Origin: Cyanophora paradoxa
Lineage: Eukaryota > Glaucocystophyceae > Cyanophorales > Cyanophoraceae
DNA: 64,000 bases
Reading direction: 5' to 3'
Assembly: GCA_004431415.1 (NCBI GenBank)
Contig: QPMI01000036.1
Location: forward strand, 72,001-136,000
The notes beneath the pieces were generated by a model. It was not told the DNA's origin. It saw only the letters and a list, made by a program, of their open reading frames with translations, and did no database searches. Shown one piece after another: positions 31,579 through 41,884 of the stretch (its first letter is position 1; the number at the start of each line of letters is the position of its first letter). The position numbers and the translations under genes were made by a program.

Positions 31579-31759
31579 CTCTCACCGCCGCGGGCTCGCG
31601 CGCGAGCGCCCCGTCCGTAGCTAACGTTCGTAAAAGCTAGGCCTGCGTAGCGAAGTTCTCCGGAACTGGGCACGCAGTCGCGCTACCAAGCGGGTTTCGA
31701 TTTCGGTACCCAATTCTGAGCGGCTTCAACCGGCTTCTCCGATCCAATCAGCCGCAGCG
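31579..31759. promoter_or_regulatory. Divergent promoter region, J-protein / LPMO
   Basis: 181 bp between opposite ATGs with no exon; presumably shared by both genes. Confidence 0.4.
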
Positions 31760-33341
31760 ATGATGCGCCCCTGGATTCGCTTCGTCGTCGCTGCGCTGGC
31801 GCTGGCGGTCCTCGCGTCTGTGGCCGACGCGCACGGCTTTCTGGCCTCGCCGCCCGCCCGCGCGCGTCTCGGCTGGGAGAAGGAGTTCGCGAGCTGCCCA
31901 GGCATCCGCCGCCACGTACGTGGTTCTATGTAACGAGTGATCGAGTTTGACGTCTTCCGCAGTACTGTTTCCACGTCCGTCATCGCTCGCGGCCGCGCCC
32001 TCGCTGCGCTCTCTGCCCTATGATCACTTTGCGCGCGCGCGCGAGATGCCGCGCAGTGCCTGCAGGGCGGAGGTCCGCGGAAGGTCTACGCGTCCCCGTC
32101 GGACTGGCCCTCGAACGGGAAACACGGCGTCTGCGGCTCGGGCCAGATCGGGGACAGCCCCGGTGCCTGCTCCGTGGCTTCTGATAATTCAAATGATTTT
32201 GGGCATAAGCGCGTGGCTTCAGACGCAAAGAAGCAAAGAAGCTGAAGAAATACGATTACGATCCAGATGACTATGTTGACCTGCGCCCCAGATGACTATG
32301 TGGGCGGAGGGCCGTGGGGCTACAGAGGCGTCCTCGCGGCGGACTACGCCTCGGGCTCTGTTGCGACCTTCAAGGCCCGCCGACGCCCGACCGCGGCGAC
32401 CCCGCTTTTATTTCGCGGCGCCTGGGTGTGCTTGCCGCTGAGGGCTGGGCTCACGGGGGCGCCGCGGCGCAGGTGGCCCTGACGACTTACCACGGGGGCT
32501 ATTTCGGTGCGTGTAATTCTGATCATGAAAGACTCGGTGCTCGGTGCCGAACGGGGTGCAGAGTTCAGCCTGTGCAGCATGGACGGGGCGCCCGTGGGGG
32601 CCGACGCCACGGAGCAGTGCCTCGCCACCGTGAGCCGGCGCCGCGCGTACGCGTCGGGGCGCGCGCTGAGGGCGGCAGCAGCACGTGCTCAAGTGTGTCG
32701 GCTCGCCGTACTGCCACCAGTCCCGCTTCTACGTCACCGAGGCGGGCGCCAGCGCCGGGGCCCCTCGCGGGGTCTGATCAGAGGATGCCGCCTCAGGCGC
32801 CGTACGAGCGGGTGGAGGACCCCGCGAGCCACCTGGCGGGGGTGCGGGTGTACACGGCGAAGTTCGCCCTGCCGCGCCTCACCTGCGAGCACTGCGTCCT
32901 CCGCTGGACCTACACTGTGCCCGCCCCGCCCCCGGCCCCCGGCCCAGGCGCCCGACGCCGGTGGGGACGCCAGACGGGGAACACGTGCAACGCGGTGGAG
33001 GGGGTGCCGGCGTCGCTCCTCGCGGACCCGAGCTTCGTGGTGCCGGGCCTCTCGCCCTGCGGCGCCAAGAGCGGCAAGCTCCCCGAGCAGTTCTGGCGCG
33101 CATGCGCAGCCCGCCCCCGGCCCCGACGCCCCGGCCCTTCCAGCGCCGAAGCTCGCCCGGCAGGAACTGCGCCGACGTGCGCCTCAGCGCCACCGGCGGG
33201 CCGGCCCCCGGCTGCCCCTCCCCCGCCAACGGTGCCAGCCGCCGCCCGCGCGTACCCCGGCCGCCGGCCCAGGCAACCCTGCGCGCAGCGACGGCGGAGG
33301 CTGCCAGCCCCGCTCCCGGCCCTGGGAAGCAGGACCTGTGA
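31760..33341 (+). CDS. AA15-like lytic polysaccharide monooxygenase, secreted
   Basis: The ATGs at 31760/31763 start a signal peptide (MRPWIRFVVAALALAVLASV, ADA) cleaved just before HGFLASPPARA. The new N-terminal His would be the first ligand of the histidine brace that holds copper. Later exons give PSDWPSNGKHGVCGSGQIGD, GGGPWGYRGVLAADYASGSV, VALTTYHGGYF (second His), EFSLCSMDGAPVGADATEQC, HVLKCVGSPYC, TAKFALPRLTCEHCVLRWTY, TTGNTCNAVEGVPASLLADP and QFWNCADVRL. These match the AA15 layout seen in insects and some protists (HG...PPAR, TxxHxGxF, CxxCxLxWTYxTGN, NCAD). AA15 enzymes oxidatively cleave chitin or cellulose. A Pro/Ala-rich tail follows, with TGA at 33341. At least three introns are GC-AG. 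Confidence 0.85.
32375..32472 (+). other. GC-AG intron in the LPMO gene
   Basis: The donor is TTCAAG|GCCCGCC and the acceptor CGGCGCAG. It joins SVATFK to VALTTYHGGYF, placing the second copper-ligand His. Confidence 0.85.
32624..32678 (+). other. GC-AG intron in the LPMO gene
   Basis: The donor is TGCCTC|GCCACC and the 3' end CTGAGGGCGGCAG. It joins ATEQCL to QHVLKCVGSPYC. Confidence 0.8.
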
Positions 33342-33416
33342 ACTCGGCGATGAGGTTCCTGTCTCTCTGGCGATGTAAATAGCGATACCGGACGAAGCAA
33401 AAGGTCGTGGAGGGGC

Positions 33417-36400
33417 TCAGGGGTCGGGGTCGGGGCGGGCGGGGTCGGGGGGCGGGTGGAGGGCGCGGAAGCAGCGGGGGTAGAGGGCGGCGAGGCGCTC
33501 CACGCGGCGGTGCAGCGCCCGCTTCACCGCCGCCGCCGCGTCCAGCGGCGGCAGCGGGCGCCCCAGGGGGCGGCCGCGGGGGCGGGAGGCAGCGCCAGGC
33601 GGCGGCGAGGAGCGGGGCGGCGTCCGAGGCGTCGAGCGCCGGCAGCAGCTCCGCGGCGAGGGCCAGCGGGCCCGCCAGCTGCCCGCTCTGCGCGACCCGG
33701 CCCCGTCGGGCGGGGCGGGGCGGGCGGGGCGGGGCGCGCACGGCGACGAGGAGGCGGAGGAGGGCGCAGGTGCTCGCCACGAGCTCCTCCCCGGGGGGCC
33801 CGCCTCGGGCGCCCCCGCCCCCGCCCACTGCCCCACGAAGCTCGCGAGGGCGCTCGAGAGGGCGTCGGCGGCGCGGGCGGCGGCGGCCGGCGGCTCGAGG
33901 GCGGCGAGGAGGGGCAGGATGACGGGGTTCGCGGCGAGGGCCTCCCGCACGGCCCCCTCCCGCTCCACCGCCACCGCCCGCGGCCCCTGCAGCGCCTCCC
34001 ACGTCCTGCGCTCGGGTCGGCGGCGCCGCCGGGCGGGCGGGGCCGGCGGGGCGGCACTGGGAGAGCGGCGGCGGCGCCTCGACGGGGAGGAGGCGGTCGG
34101 CGATGGCGGCGGCGGTGGCGTCGGCGGCGGCGGGGCCAGCGCGTCGCCGGCCCGCCGCACCACGTCAACCACGTGCGCCCGGCACGCCGCCCGCCCCTCC
34201 GCCCCGTGCCCCGCCCCTTCGCCCCGCCCCGCCGCCGCCGCGAGGGCGAGCGGGTGCGGGGGCGGGGCGGGGATTGCGCGGCGGGGCGGGGCGGGGCCGG
34301 GCGGCTCGCGGAGGAGGCCGTCGGCGGCCGGGGAGAGGGCGAGCTCGACGAGCCCGTCCGCCGCCTCCGCCCACGCCTCCGCGCTCCCCGCGACGGCCCC
34401 GAGCACTGCGCCGCGTCAGCCGCCGGCGTCGGGCCGGGCGGCGCGGCGGGCCGCACGGGTGCGCTTGGCGAGCTCGACGAGCTCCTCGGCGGCCTCCGCG
34501 GCCGGCCCCGCCCCGGCCCGCAGCGCGCAGAAGAGCGCCACCAGCGCCGCCTGCCGCACTGCCCCCGCCGCCTCCGCCGCCGGCGCCCGTGACGCGGCGG
34601 CGAGCAGCATGCGGCGGGCGGCCGCGGGGGCCTCCTCCGCGCACCGCGCCGCCGCGGCAACGAGGCGCCACGAGTGGGCGGCGAGGTGCCTGCCGCCGCT
34701 CAGGGGCGCGGGCGGGGGGCGGCGGGCCAGGGCGGGCGGGGCACCAGGGGTCGGGCCCGTCGGCGGGGTCGTGGGGCCCCTGGAAGAGGCCGGCGGCGCG
34801 GGCGAGGGCCTCCGCCTCGGGGGCCGCCCCCTCGGGGTGGCCCCAGCCGAGCGCCCCCAGCGCCGCCAGCGCCGCCCCGACGGCGGCGCTGCAGCACTCC
34901 TCCCCGAAGTGCAGCGCCGCCGCCCGCCGCAGCGCCCGCGCCGCCTCCCACGCCTGCCCGGGGCCCCCTCCCCGCGCGCCGCCGCGGCGAGGGCCCCCGC
35001 GAGGGCGCGCGAGGCCGTCGCCGGGCCCGCCCGCACCGCAGCGAAGAGTGGCAGGGCGTACGCCCCCGCCGCCGGCCGCGGGGCCGCCAGCGCCGTCGCC
35101 AGGAGCGGGAGGGCGGCGGGGGCGAGGGCGTCGGGGAGGGCGGAGGAGGGGGCGGCGGCGGCGGGGCGAGGCGGGCGAGGAGGGCGGCGGCGGGGGCGCG
35201 CGGGGCGTCGCCGGCCTCGCCGCCGGCGAGGGAGAGGAGCAGCTCCGCGAGCTCCCCGCCACAGGCCTGCCGCCCCGCCCCGTCACCCCCGCCCCGCCCC
35301 GCCGCCCCGACCGGCCCCGCGCACCCGAGCGCCTCCAGCGCCGCGTCGCTCGCCAGCGCCGCCGCCCGCCGCGCCACGTCAGCTTCCGGCAGGCCGGCGG
35401 CGGCCCACGCGGCGGCCCAGGCGGCGGCGGCGCGGCGGAGGCGCGGGGGCGGGAAGCGGGCGAGGAGGGGCCCGGCGAGGGCGGGGGCGAGGGCGGGGCA
35501 GGACTCGAGGGCGGAGAGGACGGCGGCCGCCTCGCGCGCCGCCTCCTCGCCCGCCAGCGCCGCCACCGCCCGCCCCGCGCTCCCCGCCAGCGCCCTCGCC
35601 ACCGCCCCGGGCGCCTCCAGCGCCGCCGCCCGGTGGCCCCGCCCCGCGGCCGGCGGGCCCCGGCGAGGGCGCGGAGGAGGTCGTGGCGGACGGGGCCGGC
35701 GGGGACGGCGCGGGCGGCGCGGAGGGCGGCGGCGACGGCGAGGGGCGCCAGCCGCTGCGGCTCCGTCAGCACGACCGCCGCCAGCAGCCAGGGCGGCGCC
35801 TCCTGCCCCGCCCCGTCACGGCCCGCCCCGAGGCGCGGCGGCGGCGGCAAAGGCGTGGCGCACGCGGACGAGGCGGGTGCAGAGGCGGGGGTCGGCCCCA
35901 GGCGGGATGAGGTGCTCCGGTTCGCCCCCCTCGACGGCGCTATGGCGGGGGCCGGCGGCGGGGGCGGCGGGGGCGGCGAGGGCGGAGGCGAGGGCCTCGA
36001 CGAGCAGCCGCACGCCGGGCAGCCGCGCGTGCTGCGCGGCCTCCTCCTGCGCCCCGATCGCCTCCCCGTCCTCTGCCACCGCCGTCACGCCCCCGCCCGC
36101 CCGCCCCCGCGCCGGTTGCCCCGCGCACCCGCGACGAAAGACGCGAGCGCGGGGTGCCTCGCGATGTCCCGCGCCACGCCGATGCACCACTGCACGGCGC
36201 GGGGCTCAGCGAGGGCTCCGGGGTGGGCAGGCGGCGCGTACGTCGAAGAGGTCCGCCTGCGCGTCCGCGGGCAGCTCCGACCGTGCGCAAGAGAGCCGCT
36301 CCATTACGGACTCCACCAGCGAGTCCGCCACGCCCGCCAGCGACCCCGGCCGCCCGGGCTCGCTCTTAGCGCTCAGGGAGGACAGCAGCTCGCCCTGCGC

Positions 36401-36543
36401 GAGCCCTTTGGGCATGTGGCGCTCATGAGGCGCTCGCGCGGCGGTACCTTGGCTTCGGCGAGGAAGCGCGCCCGCGCATCGGGGTCGGTCACCACCTCGT
36501 CGATGGCGCCCGTGCGGAGCCGCTTGCTTGGCCTCCCGCTCAT
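33417..36543 (-). CDS. Large Ala/Leu-rich helical (alpha-solenoid-like) protein, unknown
   Basis: The ATG at 36543 opens MSGRPSKRLRTGAIDEVVTD, a basic nuclear-signal-like start, then GLAQGELLSSLSAKSEPGRP and SLVESVMERLSCARSELPAD. Through many GGCGG/CCGCC introns the remaining exons are almost wholly Ala/Leu/Arg helices: WCIGVARDIARHPALASFVA, LLVEALASALAAPAAPAA, LAPLAVAAALRAARAVPAGP, VLSALESCPALAPALAGPLL and VERLAALYPRCFRALHPPPD. The stop is TGA at 33417. Repeated helix pairs suggest a HEAT/ARM-type solenoid such as a karyopherin or condensin-like scaffold, but I see no diagnostic motif and do not assign one. Extreme GC bias lets several frames stay open, so exon limits are rough. It is tail-to-tail with the LPMO gene (75 bp) and divergent from pyruvate kinase (133 bp). 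Confidence 0.6.
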
Positions 36544-36676
36544 AGCTCCGCCGAGCTTTGCGAGCGGTCTGGCCCGCGGCTGGTCGGCGCGTCTGCCCAC
36601 ACCCTATACCCCCACCCTGCTTGTTCCCGGGGTGAAGATCTCTTTTCGAGGAGATCTCTAGGCGCTGATCGGGGAG
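36544..36676. promoter_or_regulatory. Divergent promoter region, solenoid protein / pyruvate kinase
   Basis: 133 bp between opposite ATGs. It includes an imperfect hairpin (GAAGATCTC...GAGATCTCT, about 36633-36660) just upstream of pyruvate kinase. Confidence 0.4.
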
Positions 36677-39058
36677 ATGGACGCCCGGAACACCAGCTGT
36701 TCGTTCGCATCGGGCCTCGTTGCCGGCTCGGCCTCCGCTGTGCGCGATGTGGCTCTCCCCACTAGCTCAGCAGCGCCCCTGGCGGGCCGTCCCTCGGCCG
36801 CCGTTCGCAGCGCCCTGGCACCCTCATCTCAGCCGGTGACCAAGAGCGTGTCCCGCCGCGTAACCTTCGCCAGCTCGACCCTGTTCGGCTCCCGCGATCG
36901 TCTCCAGGTGGCCGTCGCGCGTGAGGAGCGCCCGACCGTGCCGCCCGCGTTCGAAGTTGTTGCGAACGGCCGTTCTGGCCGTGCCTCTAGCCCGAAGCGC
37001 CAGTCGGCCGGTGCGCACGGCGCTCCCGGCTTTTGCGGGCGCCGACCCTTCGCCCAGCTGATCCGGGGCACCCCGCGCGCAGCCTCGGCCCGCAACGGCG
37101 CTGCTAAGGAGCGCGCGACGAAGCGCGCTGCGGCTGCTGCTGCGACTGCGGTTGTGGAGGCGGAAGCCAAGGAGGAGAAGGCTGAGGAGCGGAGCGAGAC
37201 CTCGCTCGCGGCGGAAGACGACGCCTGCTCCGAGAATCCGGAGGAGTGCTCGTACATCCCCGTGCCGCAATGGATCTCCAAGGCGAACCGCCGCACCAAG
37301 GTTGTCTGCACCCTCGGCCCCAAGACCTGCGGTTTGCCCGCCCGCGCCTTTGCGCCCTCTGCACTGGAGCGCGGCGTCCCTGACGCGGTCGGCAGACTAT
37401 GAGTCGATCAAGGCGCTGGCGGAGCGGGGGATGAGCGTGGCGCGGCTGAACATGTCGCACGGAGAGCACGCGTGGCACGCGGAATGCATCCGGCGCATCA
37501 AGCGCCTCAATCAGGAGACCGACCACTCCATCGCCATCCTCCTGGACACCAAGGTCCGCCCCGCCCCAGCTGGCCCCGCGCGGCGCGGCGCGCGAGCCGG
37601 GGCTGCAGGGCCCGGAGGTGCGCTCGGGCGACCTCAAGGCGCCCATTGAGCTCAAGGCCGGCGACCGCTTCACCTTCACCGCCACCCAGGGTCCGCCCCG
37701 CGCCCCGCGTTCCTTCCCCCCTCTTTTCCCTCCTTTTGCGCGCCGACCGGGGCCGCGGGACCAGACTTCGAGCACGAGACGCACGCGGCGGTGAACGTCT
37801 CGTACGACGGCTTCGTCTACTCCGTCCGCCCCGGCGACATCATCCTCGTCCGCCCCGCCCCGCCCCGCCCCGCCCCGCCCCGGCCCCTGCCCCGCCCCCG
37901 GCCCCGGGCGCGCGCGTTGCTGACGAGGGGGGCATGGCACAGGTGGACGGCGGGCTGATGTCGTTCAAGGTGATCGAGAAGCGGGAGGAGGAGGCGGTGT
38001 GCGAGGTGCTGGACGGGGGCATGCTCACCTCGCGGCGGCACCTGAACATCCGCGGCAAGTCGGCGAAGCTGCCGTCGATCACGTCGAAGGACTGGCAGGA
38101 CATCGAGTTCGGGATCGAGCACGGGGTCGACTTCTTCGCGCTCTCCTTCGTGAAGCACCCCGAGGTCGTGCGGGACCTGCAGGAGTACCTCCAGGACCGC
38201 AACGTGCCCATCGCCGTCATCGCCAAGATCGAGTCGGCCGACGCCGTCACCTGCCTCGACGAGATCCTGCAGCAGTCGGACGGCGCCATGGTCGCCCGCG
38301 GCGACCTCGGCTCGGAGATCCCCATCGAGGAGGTGCCCCTCGTGCAGGAGCGCATCGTGGAGACCTGCCGCCGCCTCGGCAAGCCCGTCATCGTCGCCAC
38401 CCACCTCCTCGAGTCCATGATCCTCTACCCGACCCCCACCCGCGCCGAGGTCACCGACATCGCCGAGGCCGTCAAGATGCGCGCCGACTCGCTCATGCTC
38501 TCCGGCGAGACCGCCGGCGGGAAGTACCCGCTGCGCGCCCTCGAGACGATGGCGAGCGTCGCGGCGCGCATCGAGGAGCGGCTGCGGGAGAACAAGATCG
38601 TGACGGTGCAGGTGGACACGTCGTCGGAGGACGAGCGGAACCGGCAGGAGATCGTGCGCTCGGCGACGATCATGGCGAACAACCTCTCGGCCGACGCCAT
38701 CCTCGTCTTCACGCGCCGCGGCACCATGGCCTCGCTCGTCTCCCGCTGCCGCCCCAACGCGCCCATCCACGCCTTCACGAACACGACGCACACGCGGCGG
38801 CGGCTGAACCTCTACTTCGGCGTGCACCCGTGGCGCATCGCCTTCTCCAGCGAGCCCGAGAAGACCATCACGCGCGCCATGACGCACCTCGCCCGCCGCG
38901 GCCTGCTGCGCCCCGGCGCCATGGTCGTCATCGTCTCCGACATCCTCGCCGGCGACGAGGCCCGCCCCCGCCCTGCCCGCCTCCGCCCCGCAGCCCCGCC
39001 CCTGACCCTCGCCGGCGCGCAGTTCGTGCACACCATCCAGGTCCGCGAGGCCCAGTGA
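36677..39058 (+). CDS. Pyruvate kinase with long N-terminal extension
   Basis: Catalytic core exons: [34 protein letters not shown] with [11 protein letters not shown] joined to [65 protein letters not shown] (the AKIE signature with catalytic Lys), [14 protein letters not shown] (Mg2+/PEP site) and [20 protein letters not shown]. The C-terminal domain is [20 protein letters not shown] and [13 protein letters not shown], then [11 protein letters not shown] and TGA at 39058. It makes pyruvate and ATP from phosphoenolpyruvate. About 200 residues precede the core: a Ser/Ala-rich start ([20 protein letters not shown]) that could be a plastid transit peptide, then basic and acidic low-complexity sequence. 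The C-terminal effector domain is short. The ATG at 36677 is the first in frame. Confidence 0.93.
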
Positions 39059-39609
39059 GGGCCCCCGCGGCCGCCCGGCCCCGCGCTCCCCGCCCCCGCC
39101 CGCCTTCTGCTTCTGTGTTTCGCATTTCATTCAATCTCAACGTCTACCCCCGATCTCGTATTCGGCGTCGCAATCGGTCGTATTTCGTCACGGCCGCGGC
39201 GTGTCCGAATCGCTTTTGGAGGGCTCATGATCAGGGGCTCAGCTGCAGCGGCTGTGAAACAGCAGAGGACATGCCCCAAACCAAATTAAATGAGGCGCGG
39301 CTGCTGCGTTCAATGTACCCGACAGGGACCGGTACCTGTTCCCAAACTCGAGGGGGTACAAGAAGCTTCCGGGGTACAACGAATAGCTGGCGTTTCGCTT
39401 CTAGCATATGCATGCGCAGTTACGCGAGCTAGCAGTCGCCGCGTACGTATACTCGCACGCTGGTCCGCTCATCCAATCCGCTGGCCGTCCCGATCCGATG
39501 ATCATCGAGCTGGCGGATCCTGTAGCTAGCTAGCCGCTGAGCTAAAGTCTGGGATCGGACCGTCGCGGACCCTGCCCGGCGGCCCCGTCGCCGATCTGCA
39601 CGATCTGGA
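39059..39609. other. Intergenic spacer, AT-richer
   Basis: No supported gene. It contains palindromic GATGATCATC and CTAGCTAGCTAG stretches (about 39490-39535), like those in the 18-19 kb spacer. Confidence 0.5.
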
Positions 39610-41423
39610 ATGGATCTGATCGCGTACTACGTGCTCCCCACCGAGGCCAGGTGGCTGCTGCGGCTCGTGCGGAGGAAGGCCGCGCGGACGGACGCGCTCG
39701 GCGCTCCGCTGGCCGTCGACCCCGTTCGCGGGGCGACGAAGCTCGCCTCTCTCGCCTCCGATGCGGCGAGCAAGCGGTTCGCGGCGGCGCTCGCGGAGGC
39801 GGAGGCGGCGCTGGGCCCGCTGCTGGCGCTATGGCGGGCGCTCGCGCCGGCGCGGGAGGCCCTGCGGGACGCCGCCCGCGTCGAGGCGGCCACACGCTCC
39901 CCGCTGGACTCCCCGAGGCGCGCGACGCCCCCTGCCCCGACGGCCTCGACGAGGCGGTGCGCCGCCCGGCCAGGCCCCGCACGGGCGAGCGGGGCCGATG
40001 TCGGCGGGCCGGGGCAGGTGGCGGGGGCGGAGCGGGAGCTGGAGGCGCTGGCGTCGCGGGCCGCCGCCTCGGGGGCCCTCCTCCCGCCGCCCGCCGCCCA
40101 GGGCGATGCCGACCGGGGCCGGGAGGCGGCGGTGGGGCGGCTGCTCGCGGCGGCGGGGGTGCGGCGGCGGGGTGGGGCGCATGCGGGAGGCGATGGAGCC
40201 GTGGCTGGCGCGCATCGAGGGCCGCCGCCCCCGCCGCCCCTTCCCCGCCCTCGTCGTGCCCAGCTCCACGCCCGCGCCCGCGCCGGGGCCGGGGCCAGCG
40301 CCGGGCGGGAGCGACGGGGCCGGCGCAGGTGGCCGTCCTCACGCTCGGCCTCTCGCTCCTCCTCGAGGAGGCCTGCACCGTCCGCCCGCCCCGCCCCGCC
40401 CCCGGCCTCCCCCGCGAGCGCGGGGGCGGCAGGAGGCGGGGCGGGCGCTGCTGCGGCGCGTGCTGCGCGACGAGTGCGCCGCGCTGCGCGCCCGCCTCGC
40501 CGCCCTCGCGCCCTTGGCTTCCGCCCTCCCGCCCGCCCCGCCTCCCGACGACGCCTTCGCCCCGCCCCTCGCCGCCCTCCGCGGTGCCCCCGCCCCGCCC
40601 CCTCCCGAGCCGGCGGTGACGAGGCGGGCGGCAGAGGCGCTGGAGGGGAGCGGCAGGCGCGGCGCGGAGGCCGCCTCCTCCTCCAGCTCGTCTGCGTGTG
40701 CCCCGCGCGCTCCGCACCGCCCGCGCCCGCCGCGCCCGACAACGCCGCGCAGGGCGGGGCGGCCGGCTGGTGGCTGCTGCTGGGCCCCGGGCCGCGCTGG
40801 GCGGCTGGTGGCTGCTCCGCCTCCTCGCCCTCGCCCTCTGGCTTCTCGTCTTCCCCCCGCCGCAGCCTGCGCCGCACGTTTGCGCCCCGGGACCCGCCGT
40901 CTCGCAATCGCCAGCCCGACGGGCGGCGCAGGCGGGGCGGCGCTCGTCGCGGGGGCCGCCCACCCCGCGCTGCGCAGCTTGCGGGCCCCGGCGGGGCGGC
41001 GGCTGGCGGCGGCCGGCGGGCTGCTGTGGGGCGGGGCCTTCGCGGTGCGGCACGCAGCGCTGGAGGGGCCCGTCGCCCGCGGCGGCGCCTTCATCCTCGC
41101 CGCCGCCGCCGCCGCCGCCCGCGCCCGCTTCGTCCGCCCGCCCCGCCCCCGCCAATCTCCGCGCGCCGCCTGCAGCTGAGTGCACACAGGCGCTCTGGCA
41201 GCAGTCGGCGGGCGGGGGCGGCCTCGCCAGCCTCGCTGCCCAGGTGCCGCGCCCCGTCCAACGCCGCACACCCGGGCTGGCGGTGGTCGAGGGGGCCGGG
41301 GCGGGGCAGGTGCGGGAGGTCGAGGAGGCCGCCGGCCTCGCCGCGCCCCGCCTCCCCCGCGTGCACACCGCGCCCCAGCCCCAGCACAATCGCGAGCTCG
41401 AGCTCGAGCCCCCGCAAATTTGA
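39610..41423 (+). CDS. Unidentified Ala/Arg-rich protein, multi-exon
   Basis: The ATG at 39610 opens a clean N-terminus, MDLIAYYVLPTEARWLLRLV, continuing FAAALAEAEAALGPLLALWR. Downstream exon candidates are VAGAERELEALASRAAASGA (about 40018), MREAMEPWLARIEGRRPRRP (about 40180), VAVLTLGLSLLLEEACT (about 40330), LLRRVLRDECAALRARLAAL (about 40450) and a hydrophobic stretch GGWWLLRLLALALWLLVFPP (about 40798). The C-terminal exon has LAVVEGAGAGQVREVEEAAG, ending LELEPPQI and TGA at 41423. Helices and one possible membrane segment are all I can state; I do not recognise a family. GC bias keeps several frames open, so the joins are provisional. Confidence 0.5.
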
Positions 41424-41884
41424 GCTTTCGATTTTCACACTGCGACACATGGGGGGAATTGGGAGGAGGGAAGGGGGGGCAAGGATGTCCGCTAAGCCGA
41501 GGAAGGGGTACCGGGGAGCCGGAGGAGCCTTTGAAGGCCTAGGGCGCGCGAAGGAGGAGCGGGCACAGGGCAGTGGGCGGAGGGGCGAAGGAGGAGCGTT
41601 GGGAGGGTACGGGATGGAGGCCTCCACAGAGACTCCTCGAAGTACGAAGGGCGAGGCCGCCAGAGAAGCCGTGAAGCTGGCGCCGAGGCGCCGCTCTCGA
41701 AGACCCCGCGGCGCCTGCCCCCCGCCGCCGGCCAGCCGCCGCCCTGCCCCGCACCGCGGCTCCCGGTCTCGCTTCTGCTCTGCCGCGACCTGGGGCGCGT
41801 GTCAAAGCGAGCCCCCCGCTTCAAGGCTTGGCAGCGGGACCAACTCACCCAGGTGCGGGCGACGACGGTTTGTTGTACACATGA
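41424..41884. other. Intergenic spacer between convergent genes
   Basis: No supported exon. One stretch (CTGCCCCCCGCCGCC... then ...GGGCGCGTGTCAAAGCGAGC, about 41715-41810) resembles, on the opposite strand, part of the satellite unit near 54730-54850 (CGCTTTGACACGCGCCCCAGG and GCGGGGCCAGG), suggesting a stray copy of that repeat. Confidence 0.45.
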
